This document shows, one piece after another, positions 8,905 through 17,456 of a stretch of 64,000 nucleotides of DNA (position 1 is the first letter of the stretch; every line of letters begins with the position of its first letter). Below the pieces are notes generated by a model that saw only the letters and a program-made list of their open reading frames with translations, ran no database searches and was not told where the DNA came from. Source of the DNA: Clostridium chauvoei (lineage in GTDB: Bacteria; Bacillota; Clostridia; Clostridiales; Clostridiaceae); NCBI RefSeq assembly GCF_002327185.1, contig NZ_CP018624.1, positions 1,860,001 through 1,924,000 of the forward strand, written 5' to 3'. The translations under genes and the position numbers were made by a program.

Positions 8905-10423
8905 GGTTCTTTTCCTCCTTTACTCCTGCCATCATAAGACCTATTTCATTTTCATTTGTTTCTTTTGAATTCACTATACCAATTAATTCACCATTATTTA
9001 TAACAGCAATTCTATCTGCTACATTTAGTATCTCATCTAATTCTAAAGATATAAGCAAGACAGCTTTTCCATTATCTCTTTGCTCTACTAATCTTTTATG
9101 AATATACTCTATTGATCCAACATCAAGACCTCTTGTTGGTTGTACAGCAAGTAATAATTCTGGATTTAATTCAACTTCTCTACCTATAATAGCTTTTTGT
9201 TGATTTCCACCTGATAAAGTTCTAGCTATTGAATCAGCCCCTTCTCCAGATCTTACATCAAAAGTATCTATTATTTTTTGAGCATGTTCTTTTATTGCTT
9301 GTTTATTTAATAATCCATTTTTTGAAAAAGGCTTTTTATTATATGATTCTAAAACCATATTTTCTTCTATTGTATAATCAAGAACTAATCCTCTCTTATG
9401 TCTATCTTCAGGTATATGAGCTATACCTTTTTCAACCCTATTTCTAACTGGAATTGCAGTTATATCTTCGTTATTATAAATTATATTTCCTGAGTCTACA
9501 GGTCTTAGTCCTGTTATTGCTTCTACAAGTTCAGTTTGTCCATTTCCTTCAACCCCAGCAATACCTACAATCTCGCCTCTTCTTATATCTAATGAAAAGT
9601 TTTTTAAACCTAATACCTTTTTATTATTCATTACTGAAAGATTTTTAATACTCATAACGATATCTTTAGGCTTAGCTTCACTTTTATCTACCTTAAATGA
9701 AACCTCTCTACCAACCATCATTTTTGCCATTTCAGCTTCACTAGTGGTTTTTACATCAACTGTTCCTATGTATTTTCCTCTACGTATAGCTGTACATCTA
9801 TCCGCAGCTTCTTTTATTTCTTTTAATTTATGGGTAATTACTATTATTGATTTTCCTTCTTGAACAAGACCCTTCATTATTTTTATTAATTCTTGTATTT
9901 CTTGTGGTGTTAAAACTGCAGTAGGTTCATCAAATATTAAGACTTCTGCGTTTCTATAAAGCATTTTTAGTATTTCAACACGTTGCTGCATTCCTACAGA
10001 AATATCCTCTATTTTTGCATAAGGATCTACATTTAATCCATATTGTTTTGATAACTCTTCTATTCTTTTAGCTGCTGACTTAATATCTACAACCAATCCC
10101 TTTTTAGGCTCTAATCCTAAAATTATATTTTCTGTTACAGTAAAATTGCTAACAAGTTTAAAATGTTGATGAACCATTCCTATTCCTAAATCATTCGCAA
10201 CATTTGGATTGCTTATTTTTACTTCCTTACCTCTTATTTTTATCTTACCAACTTCAGGTTGATACATTCCAAATAAAACTCCCATTAAAGTCGATTTTCC
10301 TGCACCATTTTCACCAAGTAAAGCATGAATTTCACCTTTTCTTAGTTGAAGAGTAATGTTATCATTTGCAACAATCCCCGGAAACTCCTTACGAATATTA
10401 AGCATCTCTACTACATATTCCAT
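8894..10423 (-). CDS. nupO: Nucleoside ABC transporter ATPase, NupO type (two domains)
   Basis: 509 residues with two ABC modules. Module 1 has Walker [10 protein letters not shown] near 37 and Walker B VLIFDEPTA near 162; its signature ISVGMQQRVE is non-canonical, as usual in this family. Module 2 has a degenerate Walker A (GVEGNGQTE) and the signature LSGGNQQK. Energises import through NupPQ. Start supported by AAGGAGGAGTTAGC. The intact permease-ATPase set now lacks its upstream binding protein; a hairpin at 10495 separates it from the bmpA fragment, so it may have its own weak promoter or depend on read-through. Confidence 0.88.
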   Translation of the reverse strand: MEYVVEMLNIRKEFPGIVANDNITLQLRKGEIHALLGENGAGKSTLMGVLFGMYQPEVGKIKIRGKEVKISNPNVANDLGIGMVHQHFKLVSNFTVTENIILGLEPKKGLVVDIKSAAKRIEELSKQYGLNVDPYAKIEDISVGMQQRVEILKMLYRNAEVLIFDEPTAVLTPQEIQELIKIMKGLVQEGKSIIVITHKLKEIKEAADRCTAIRRGKYIGTVDVKTTSEAEMAKMMVGREVSFKVDKSEAKPKDIVMSIKNLSVMNNKKVLGLKNFSLDIRRGEIVGIAGVEGNGQTELVEAITGLRPVDSGNIIYNNEDITAIPVRNRVEKGIAHIPEDRHKRGLVLDYTIEENMVLESYNKKPFSKNGLLNKQAIKEHAQKIIDTFDVRSGEGADSIARTLSGGNQQKAIIGREVELNPELLLAVQPTRGLDVGSIEYIHKRLVEQRDNGKAVLLISLELDEILNVADRIAVINNGELIGIVNSKETNENEIGLMMAGVKEEKNHEE

Positions 10424-10494
10424 GCTAACTCCTCCTTCTTAAATCTAACACAAAATAAGACATCAATTCCCGTATTTACCAAATTATCGTATAT

Positions 10495-10523
10495 AAAAAA
10501 AGACGGAAGAACCGTCTTTTTTT
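10495..10523. terminator. Terminator between bmpA and nupO
   Basis: AAAAAGACGG and CCGTCTTTTT around AAGAA, with A/T tracts on both sides so it can work in either direction. In the intact operon it would have made binding protein transcripts more abundant than transporter transcripts, a common arrangement. Confidence 0.8.
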
Positions 10524-10596
10524 TATATAATTCTTCCTAAAATAGCCCTTATTTTATTTTTGCCTTGCTAAAGCAAACCTTAATTAGCATTTTATA

Positions 10597-11063
10597 TTAT
10601 AGTAAATCACCTTTTTCAGCTGATACTTTAATTTCACCATTCTTAATCTTTTCTACTACTTCTTTAACTGTCTTTGTAGTATCTTCGCTTAAGTTTGGAT
10701 TTTCATCTGGAATACCAACACCATTGTTAGTAACATCATAAACTATAGTATCTCCACCTGGGAAGTTACCTTCTTTTTCTGCTTTAATCATATCAGCAGC
10801 TGCGTTATCAATTCTCTTCATTGCTGAAGTTAAAATAACTGATTTGTCCCCTTCGTAAATACCGTGAGTATATTGGTCAACATCAACTCCAATAACCCAT
10901 ACTTCTTCACCTTTTGTAGCTCTACTCTTAGCTTCGTTTATAGCACCTACTCCAGTTGCACCTGCTGAACAGAATATAGCTTTAACACCTCTATTATACA
11001 TTTGAGCTGCAATTTGTTGTCCTGCTGCTATATCTTTAAAAGTTCCTTGATAAATTACATTTT
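10597..11063 (-). pseudogene. bmpA: bmpA/nupN nucleoside-binding lipoprotein, 3' fragment
   Basis: C-terminal 150 or so residues of a BMP-family nucleoside-binding protein. The frame is open from the IS junction (ENV, then IYQGTFKDIAAGQQ) to the stop; an in-frame ATG at 11001 is not the native start. It has the VKAIFCSAGATGVGAI and WVIGVDVDQYTHG motifs of the ligand-binding C-lobe. Joined to the 5' fragment across one copy of TACATTTT it restores an uninterrupted protein of about 363 residues. No signal peptide is present, so the fragment is not exported. Confidence 0.93.
11056..11063. repeat. Left target-site duplication of IS256 copy 1
   Basis: TACATTTT, repeated exactly at 12585-12592 on the other side of the element. 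Eight bases is the usual IS256-family duplication length. Confidence 0.95.
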
Positions 11064-11066
11064 GAG

Positions 11067-11112
11067 ACAGTAGATAGTTTTGTGTAAAAATAAAACTATC
11101 TACTGTTTTTTT
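11067..11112 (+). terminator. Hairpin terminator in IS256 left end, copy 1
   Basis: ACAGTAGATAGTTTT pairs over 15 bases with AAAACTATCTACTGT, followed by TTTTTTT. It lies over the terminal repeat, before the transposase start, and would stop host transcription entering the element from the left. Confidence 0.8.
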
Positions 11113-11168
11113 GTATTAACAGTTGGAAGTTTTGGAATAATATACTATATAAATTAGGAGGAATTATT

Positions 11169-12407
11169 ATGACAAGAAAAATTGATACCAACTTTGATTA
11201 CAATGAGGAAATTAAAAGATGTAAAACAATCGATGATGTAATGGGTAAAAACGGATTAATACAAAGATTAGTTAAAGATGTCCTTGAAAATATATTAGAA
11301 GGTGAAATGGAAGAACATCTAGGAAGAAATAAATATGAACGTGTAGAAGCAGTTGATCAAACTAAGAAGAACTACAGGAATGGTTATAGTCGCAAGAATT
11401 TAAGAAGTTCCTTCGGTGACGTCGACCTAGACGTACCCCGTGATAGAAATGCTGAATTTGAGCCACAAATTATAAAAAAATATGAAACTGTGTGTACTGA
11501 GTTAGATAAAAAGATTATATCTTTATATGCTAAAGGTATGTCAACATCTGATATTCAGGCTGAAATTGAAGACTTATATGGAATAACTATATCACCATCG
11601 ATGGTATCTAAAATAACTGATAAAGTGCTTGCTAGCGCCGCCGAATGGCAAAATAGAGTATTAGATAAAATATATCCAATAGTTTATTTAGATGCTATGT
11701 ACTTTAAAGTTAGAAGTAATGGAAAGATAGTTAACAAGGCTGTCTATATATGCTTAGGATACACTATGGAAGGATATAAAGATATTTTAGGTATATGGGT
11801 TGATGAAGCAGAAGGTGCTAAATTCTGGTTAGGAATTTGCAATGATTTAAAAAATAGAGGTGTAAAAGAAATTTTAATTGCTTGTATGGATGGATTAAAA
11901 GGTCTTCCACAAGCTATAAAAACAGTATTTCCATCAGTAAATATTCAAACATGTATTGTTCATCAAATAAGAAATTCAATAAAATACATAGCTTCAAAAG
12001 ATAAAAAAGCATTTATGAAAGATTTGAAGGAGGTTTATAAGGCTACAACAGAGGAACTTGCGTTAGCACAGCTAGATAATTTAAAGGAGAGATGGGGAGA
12101 TAAATATGGAATAGTAATAGATTCCTGGTATAACAATTGGAGTAACCTTTCAACATTTTTTGACTTCTCTCCAACTATAAGAAAGATGATTTATACTACA
12201 AATATCTTAGAGGGTTTTAATCGTCAAATACGTAAATTCACTAAAGTTAGAGTCATATTCCCAACTGATGAATCTTTAAATAAGTGTGTTTACTTAGCAA
12301 CAATGGAGATACTAGAAAAATGGACTCAACCTATACATAATTGGGGTGCTACGCTAGCGGAGCTATCAATAATATTTGAAGATCAATTAAAAGATGAATT
12401 AGCTTAA
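11169..12407 (+). CDS. IS256-family transposase, copy 1
   Basis: 412 residues of the mutator-type DDE transposase family. The aspartates lie in VYLDAMYFKV (about 175) and ACMDGLKGLP (about 240), and the glutamate in TNILEGFNRQIRK (about 345). The CVHQIRNS-like element (CIVHQIRNSIKY) follows the second Asp, as in IS256 relatives. Ribosome site TTAGGAGGAATTATT precedes the ATG. Cuts and pastes or copies the 1521-bp element; intact and probably active. Residue 109 is Cys here and Tyr in copy 2. Confidence 0.95.
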   Translation: MTRKIDTNFDYNEEIKRCKTIDDVMGKNGLIQRLVKDVLENILEGEMEEHLGRNKYERVEAVDQTKKNYRNGYSRKNLRSSFGDVDLDVPRDRNAEFEPQIIKKYETVCTELDKKIISLYAKGMSTSDIQAEIEDLYGITISPSMVSKITDKVLASAAEWQNRVLDKIYPIVYLDAMYFKVRSNGKIVNKAVYICLGYTMEGYKDILGIWVDEAEGAKFWLGICNDLKNRGVKEILIACMDGLKGLPQAIKTVFPSVNIQTCIVHQIRNSIKYIASKDKKAFMKDLKEVYKATTEELALAQLDNLKERWGDKYGIVIDSWYNNWSNLSTFFDFSPTIRKMIYTTNILEGFNRQIRKFTKVRVIFPTDESLNKCVYLATMEILEKWTQPIHNWGATLAELSIIFEDQLKDELA

Positions 12408-12502
12408 AAGCTTGTACTTTTTATAAATTATATGCATACTATTAGATTTTTTTGAAATACTAAAAAAGGTAATAAGAAACATTATTAGTATTTCTTAAAT
12501 AT

Positions 12503-12538
12503 AAAAAAATATTACTGGAAATGAAAATTTCCAGTAAT
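12503..12538 (-). terminator. Hairpin terminator in IS256 right end, copy 1
   Basis: ATTACTGGAAAT and ATTTCCAGTAAT form a 12-base stem with a 4-base loop; the minus-strand exit is ATTTTTTTAT. It would stop transcripts arriving from the bmpA promoter. Confidence 0.7.
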
Positions 12539-12560
12539 GTTAAAATAATAAAAATGATAA

Positions 12561-13211
12561 TTACACAGAATTATCTATTCTCTCTACATTTTCAGCTTTT
12601 ATTGATGCCTTAGTACCTAAGTTTTCATTAGCATACTTAACACCTTGTTGGAATCCCCAATTAAATTTTTGTACTGGTGGAATTTCCATACCACCGATAA
12701 ATCCTAATTCACCTTCTTTTATTTGTAAAGCAGTTGCAACACCTGCTATAAATCCTGATTGTTCTTCTGCAAAGAATATAGAAACAGTATTCTTTGCTAC
12801 TGATGCATCTGACTTATCATCTTTCTTTGGTGCACCATCTAATAGTATAAATTTTGCATCACTATATTTTTCTTGTGCTTCAAAAATTGCAGTTTCGAAT
12901 TTAAACCCTGGAGTTACTATAAATTTAAATCCTGCATCATAAAGATTCGTAATTTCCTTTATGTAGTCTGCATGAGTTTCTCCACTTGGTTGTAAATATT
13001 TCTTTTCTAATTTTAATTCATCCGCTGCTCTTGTTACCCCTGTCCATGTACCTTCATTAAATGATTTGTCGTCAATAGTACCTGAATCTGTTACCATCCC
13101 AACTTTTAAATTTGCATCTTCTGTTGATCCTGAGCCTTCACTTTTTCCGCAACCAACTAAGCCAGTTACCATAAGTGCTGATAATGCTAATGCAATTACT
13201 CTTTTTTTCAT
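12561..13211 (-). pseudogene. bmpA: bmpA/nupN nucleoside-binding lipoprotein, 5' fragment
   Basis: N-terminal 210 or so native residues of a BMP-family binding protein, followed by a few IS-encoded residues (ERIDNSV) and a stop in the IS. Residues 1-21 are a lipoprotein signal ending VTGLVGC; the mature part has VGMVTDSGTIDDKSFN, typical of BmpA proteins. The break removes the C-lobe of the ligand site. GGGGGAAATTAAAG is the ribosome site. The product would be exported and lipidated but cannot bind ligand. Confidence 0.93.
12585..12592. repeat. Right target-site duplication of IS256 copy 1
   Basis: TACATTTT, identical to 11056-11063. Confidence 0.95.
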
Positions 13212-13440
13212 TCTTTAATTTCCCCCTTAGGTTTATTAATGTTAATTTTTTAATTTAATTATTGTCTTATTGCTAGTAATTTTGATTAAATTATATGTTT
13301 TTTTATTATTTACGCCATTAGTATGTAACATCATCTACGATTATATACCAAATTGCTAAAATATTTTGTAAATAAACTATTAAAATTATGTTTCCTAATG
13401 TTCTTATTGTTAAATAGTAAATATAATTTATTATTTACTA
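13212..13440. other. Upstream region of bmpA
   Basis: About 230 bases of AT-rich leader without a gene. On the minus strand a TATAAT hexamer near 13340 is a likely -10 element. I see no purine riboswitch, PurR box or other recognised element. Confidence 0.4.
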
Positions 13441-13442
13441 AT

Positions 13443-13477
13443 AAAAAACGAGAAGAAATAGTCCTTCTCGCTTTTTT
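13443..13477. terminator. Terminator after the polysaccharide deacetylase gene
   Basis: CGAGAAG and CTTCTCG with A- and T-runs on both sides, so it can act in both directions. Confidence 0.8.
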
Positions 13478-13513
13478 GTCGTATTTTGAATTTTATTTTC
13501 GATAATATTTTTT

Positions 13514-14410
13514 CTAAAATTCTGAAAAAATTCCTTTAAAAGTTTCTATTTCAATTGGAGAAATCCTAACTCTTTTTAATTGTAATTCTCCATTTTTTAT
13601 ATTTGAAAAACCATTTTGTGTAGTAACAGCACCCTCAATTCCAAGTTCTTTTGCAACTTCTATAGTTTCATTATCACATTTTCCCACTGGATAGCAAAGA
13701 TACTTATTTTCTATTCCAAGATTATTTTTTAAGAAGTCTTTAGCTTGTCTTATTGAGTAAACCTTATCTTCTCTACTTAATTTATCTAATTCTAAATGAT
13801 TAGCCGTATGACTTTCAATAGCCATTCCACTTTCCTTCATTTCTTTAAGCATATTTAAACTCATGTATGCTGGATCCTTATCTGTATTATCCGTAATAAT
13901 AAAAAATGTTGCTTTCATATCGTATTTTTTTAATATTCTATATGCATTAGTATAATTATCTACATAACCATCATCAAAAGTAATTGCTACTGGTTTTTTA
14001 GGAACTTTACCTGTTTTTAATGAACTTATAACATCACCCATAAGCATAGAAGTAAATCCATTTTCTTTTAACCATTTAACTTGCTCTTCAAATTGACTTG
14101 TAGGGACCATTAAATTATTTGTAGGGTCTAAATCTGCAATAGAATGATACATTAATATTGGTACATATACTTCACTTGGATCAAGCTCTATATACTCAAT
14201 AACTTCCTTTTTATCTTCTTTAATCTCTTCTGTATTTTCTTCTTTTTCTTCTTCATCTTCTATAATTTGTCCATTTTCTTCTGCTTGATTATCTGTTTCT
14301 TCTTTGTTAATAACCATTAAATTATTTCCTATAATATCTTTAAAAGAAAATGCTGCAAATGCACATATGCAAATTAAAAATATAGCTGTAAATATAGTTT
14401 TAGCTTTCAC
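13514..14410 (-). CDS. Membrane-anchored polysaccharide deacetylase (NodB domain)
   Basis: 298 residues. An N-terminal signal anchor at 4-23 is followed by an acidic, Glu-rich linker to about residue 70. The NodB domain has LMYHSI, the metal-binding TFDDGY near 145, SHTANH for the second and third metal ligands near 198, and LCYPVG as the catalytic barrel strand. Predicted to remove acetyl groups from peptidoglycan or another surface glycan outside the cell. It is divergent from the DUF5685 gene. The ribosome site is GGGGGAGAGAAATG-like. Confidence 0.88.
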   Translation of the reverse strand: MKAKTIFTAIFLICICAFAAFSFKDIIGNNLMVINKEETDNQAEENGQIIEDEEEKEENTEEIKEDKKEVIEYIELDPSEVYVPILMYHSIADLDPTNNLMVPTSQFEEQVKWLKENGFTSMLMGDVISSLKTGKVPKKPVAITFDDGYVDNYTNAYRILKKYDMKATFFIITDNTDKDPAYMSLNMLKEMKESGMAIESHTANHLELDKLSREDKVYSIRQAKDFLKNNLGIENKYLCYPVGKCDNETIEVAKELGIEGAVTTQNGFSNIKNGELQLKRVRISPIEIETFKGIFSEF

Positions 14411-14564
14411 ATTTCTCTCCCCCTTTTTTATTACATAATAATTATATTGTTTTTATTTATTTTATTCAAATTCAATTTATATTTTTAGTATTGCTACTTA
14501 AGTTTTAAATTATTTATCTTTATCATATAATTTAATAAATCAATATTATAAGGAGTGTTTTTTA

Positions 14565-15446
14565 TTGTTCGGATACATAACTCCATTAAAAGGTGATCTT
14601 AAAGTTAAAGATTTCGATTTATTTAAAAGTTATTATTGTGGATTATGTTTTGCTATAAAAAATAATTTTGGAAATATCCCTAGAATGACTTTAAATTATG
14701 ATATGACATTTTTAGGGGTACTTTTAGACTCTCTATCCCCTGATGAAATTGAGCTAGATATAACAAAATGTATATCTCACCCTACTCAAAAAAGATATAT
14801 CATTATAAATAATAAAGCATTATCTTATGCTTCTTCTATTAACTTGTCACTATTTTATTATAAACTTTTAGATGATGTTAAAGATGATCAGAATTTGAAA
14901 AGTAAGTTTTTATCAAAATCTTTATATTTATATACAAAAAAAATTGATAAATCTCTATATCAAATAAATAATATAATTAATTCTAGATTAACTGAGCTTA
15001 ATGATTTTGAGTCTAAAAAATCTTTTTCTTCCATAGATGAAATTTCTCACCCCTTTAGTGATATAGTTGCAAATATTCTTAAAAGCTATCCTAATGTACT
15101 TATTGATGATGGTGAAATATTAAGAAATAACCTATATAACTTTGGTTATGCTCTTGGAAAATGGATTTATATTATCGATGCTTTGGATGATTTAAAAGAA
15201 GATATGGAAAATAAAAAATTCAACCCAATTAATTTTCTATATAATAAAAACAATCTAAACTTTTATGAACTTCTAGAAAATATCAAAGCTAAAATTGAGT
15301 TTACTATTTTGAATTGTTCTTATAACTGTAAAGAATATCTCTCTAAACTTCCATTAAATAAGAATAAAGATATCTTATATAATATTATTGAACTTGGAAT
15401 GCTTAATAAATATATAACTATAATAAATAATCATGGGCAAAACTAA
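14565..15446 (+). CDS. DUF5685 family protein
   Basis: 293 residues. The opening MFGYITPLKGDLKVKDFDLF and the YYCGLCFAIKNNFG cysteine motif at about 24-35 match DUF5685. A TTG start at 14565 is chosen because ATAAGGAGTG lies seven bases upstream and the MFGY start is conserved in the family. A C-terminal DALDDLKEDMENKKFNP motif near 207 has the Asp-rich look of prenyl-synthase-like helices, but that is only a resemblance. Function unknown. Its last codons form the left arm of the terminator. Confidence 0.8.
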   Translation: MFGYITPLKGDLKVKDFDLFKSYYCGLCFAIKNNFGNIPRMTLNYDMTFLGVLLDSLSPDEIELDITKCISHPTQKRYIIINNKALSYASSINLSLFYYKLLDDVKDDQNLKSKFLSKSLYLYTKKIDKSLYQINNIINSRLTELNDFESKKSFSSIDEISHPFSDIVANILKSYPNVLIDDGEILRNNLYNFGYALGKWIYIIDALDDLKEDMENKKFNPINFLYNKNNLNFYELLENIKAKIEFTILNCSYNCKEYLSKLPLNKNKDILYNIIELGMLNKYITIINNHGQN

Positions 15447-15468
15447 ATTTAGTTTTGCCCATGATTAT
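15428..15468. terminator. Convergent terminator overlapping two coding ends
   Basis: AATCATGGGCAAAACTAAAT is followed by its exact inverse complement (arms of about 19 bases). It overlaps the stop of the DUF5685 gene and, on the other strand, the last codons of the esterase stub. Confidence 0.8.
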
Positions 15469-15541
15469 TTATATCATCTGGTTTTGGACTTATACCTCTA
15501 TACTCCTTTAATTTTTCTAAAGACATGTCTATCATTGGCAT
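15449..15541 (-). pseudogene. Acetyl xylan esterase / cephalosporin-C deacetylase N-terminal stub
   Basis: 30 codons reading MPMIDMSLEKLKEYRGISPK and ending at the terminator. The opening is that of AXE1-family carbohydrate esterases, which start MPxIDMPLEELKxYxGxNPKP. An AAGGGATAAAAA ribosome site precedes the ATG at 15541. About 290 residues, including the catalytic serine, are missing. It sits at the 3' end of the sugar ABC operon, where an intact esterase would fit. The best explanation is a deletion that fused the gene to the neighbouring terminator. Confidence 0.7.
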
Positions 15542-15577
15542 ATTTTTTATCCCTTCCTTCTTAAAATGTTAGCCCCC

Positions 15578-16444
15578 TTAACCTTTTACTGCTCCAATTG
15601 TAATACCTTGAGTAAATGACTTTTGGAATATAAGGAATATTATTATCATAGGTATTGATGCTAAAGCTGCTCCTGCCATCATCAATCCATAATTAGTAGT
15701 AAATTCTAGTTGCATTGTTGCTATACCTAATGGAAGTGTTTGCATAGCTGTACTTCTAATAAGTATTAATTGCATAAAGTAATCATTCCAAGAACTTATA
15801 AATGTAAATATAGCTAATGCTCCTACTCCTGGTTTTACTATAGGTAATACTATATTTTTAAATATTCCAATTTCACTACAACCATCTATCTTCGCTGCTT
15901 CTAACAATTCTGTTGGTATTGTCTCACTAAATTGTTTCATAAGGAATATTCCAAATGGCCATCCTACTGCTGGTAATATAAGTGACTTATAGCTATTTAT
16001 CCAATCAAGCTTTGTTAAGATATTAAATAAAGGTACCATTATAACTTGTTTTGGAAGTGCCATTGCTATTATAAGTAACCAGAATATTATGTGCCTACCT
16101 GGAAATCTCTTTTTAGCCAATACATACCCTGCAAGAGAAGATGTTAAGCACACTAAAAAAGTTGTACTAATAGCTATGAAAAAACTATTAAATGTCCATC
16201 TTAGAAGTGGTTGTCTTGCTAAGTCTGTCCAGTTTTGTAATGTTGGATTATGAGGAATCCACTGAGGTGGTATAGCAATAGTAGCTGCTTGATCTTTAAA
16301 TGCCCCTGTTATAATCCAATAAAAAGGGAATATAAAAATTATCATAAATATACATAGTAAAATTAATGAGCAAATATATTTAGGAGTCCATCTATCTCTC
16401 CAATCATATAATTCTTCTTTTTCTTTTTTCTCTCTACCAAACAT
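15578..16444 (-). CDS. Carbohydrate ABC transporter permease, MalG type
   Basis: 288 residues with six transmembrane helices (first at about 26-48). The EAA loop is EAAKIDGCSEIGIFKNIVLPIVKPG near 190, the coupling-helix motif of CUT1 permeases. Second membrane subunit of the sugar importer. Lies 18 bases after the MalF-type gene. No ATPase is encoded in this operon; CUT1 systems often use a shared MsmK-type ATPase. Confidence 0.9.
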   Translation of the reverse strand: MFGREKKEKEELYDWRDRWTPKYICSLILLCIFMIIFIFPFYWIITGAFKDQAATIAIPPQWIPHNPTLQNWTDLARQPLLRWTFNSFFIAISTTFLVCLTSSLAGYVLAKKRFPGRHIIFWLLIIAMALPKQVIMVPLFNILTKLDWINSYKSLILPAVGWPFGIFLMKQFSETIPTELLEAAKIDGCSEIGIFKNIVLPIVKPGVGALAIFTFISSWNDYFMQLILIRSTAMQTLPLGIATMQLEFTTNYGLMMAGAALASIPMIIIFLIFQKSFTQGITIGAVKG

Positions 16445-16462
16445 ATGCTTTTCTCCTTCCTA

Positions 16463-17389
16463 TTAGTATTCAACATCTGAACCTAAGTATTTATATTGAA
16501 TAATAGATATTGCCATAACTATAATAGCTAATACTACCCCCATAGATGAAGCTAATCCATATTGTCCTAAAGTAAATGATCTCTCATATACTTGATACAT
16601 AATGGTAGTTGTAGCATAATTTGGCCCACCAGCTGTTAAAAGTTGGATTATTGAAAAACATTGAAAAGAATTTATTGTAGTTATTATTACTATATATAAA
16701 GTTGTTGGTTTTAATAAAGGCCATGTTATATTCCAAAATACTTGTCTCGCACTAGCTCCATCAATTTCAGCAGCTTCTAAATAATCTTTTGGTATATTTC
16801 CTAAAGATGCCATATATAGAACTATAGGTTGTCCTACTGATAATGTAACTAATACCATTAATATTGCCCATTTCGCTATACTTGGATTTCCAAGCCACGA
16901 TTGTGCTTCTATACCAAAGAAACTTAAAACATAGTTTAATATCCCGTAATTAGGATGAAATATCCATCCCCAAACTACTGTAATACTAACTACAGATGCT
17001 ATAGCTGGCAAATAAAACACTGATCTAAAAAATGATCTAACTTTAGATGATCTTTTATAAATTGTTACTGCAACAAACATTGAAAAAACAAGAACTATTG
17101 GAACATTACCTATAACTAAAAATAAAGTGTTCCACAAAGACTTTCTAAATACAGGATCATTAAATATTTGAACATAATTTTTTAATCCTATAAATTCTGA
17201 TGATCTTGGAGTATAGTTAAAAAAGCTTATAACTATACCGCCTATCATTGGAAGTATAACAAATGATAAGAAAAATATTGCTGCCGGCAATAAGAAAAGA
17301 TATGCTGAAAGCCACTCTTTCTTAGCCAACTTACTATGTTTTTTCACTTTAAATTTTGGCTTTTTGTTATTTGCTAATTCAGTAACCAT
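16463..17389 (-). CDS. Carbohydrate ABC transporter permease, MalF type
   Basis: 308 residues. A basic N-terminus (NNKKPKFKVKKHSKLAKKEW) precedes six transmembrane helices, and the EAA loop EAAEIDGASARQVFWNITWP lies near 205. Partner of the MalG-type subunit in a CUT1 oligosaccharide importer. The neighbouring esterase stub suggests plant-polysaccharide-derived substrates such as xylo-oligosaccharides, but this is inference. Confidence 0.9.
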   Translation of the reverse strand: MVTELANNKKPKFKVKKHSKLAKKEWLSAYLFLLPAAIFFLSFVILPMIGGIVISFFNYTPRSSEFIGLKNYVQIFNDPVFRKSLWNTLFLVIGNVPIVLVFSMFVAVTIYKRSSKVRSFFRSVFYLPAIASVVSITVVWGWIFHPNYGILNYVLSFFGIEAQSWLGNPSIAKWAILMVLVTLSVGQPIVLYMASLGNIPKDYLEAAEIDGASARQVFWNITWPLLKPTTLYIVIITTINSFQCFSIIQLLTAGGPNYATTTIMYQVYERSFTLGQYGLASSMGVVLAIIVMAISIIQYKYLGSDVEY

Positions 17390-17456
17390 AATGCAAGCTT
17401 CCCCCTTATTATAATTAATATGAAGGGAGATATCCCCTTCATATTAACACCTTTAT

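Larger units (their letters stand above)
11064..12584 (+). mobile_element. IS256-family insertion sequence, copy 1 (1521 bp)
   Basis: Left end GAGACAGTAGATAGTTTTGT and right end (inverted) GAGAGAATAGATAATTCTGT form imperfect terminal repeats of about 24 bases. One transposase fills most of the element. It is flanked by the 8-bp duplication TACATTTT and splits bmpA, whose frame is restored by its removal. Same length as copy 2 at 35355-36875. The only difference I noticed is G/A at base 11494 (Cys/Tyr at transposase residue 109), so one or both insertions are recent. Confidence 0.95.

Noticed and set aside
13212-13513. Purine riboswitch upstream of the nucleoside transporter operon.
   Set aside because: None of the conserved core bases or paired elements of the purine aptamer could be found on the minus strand.
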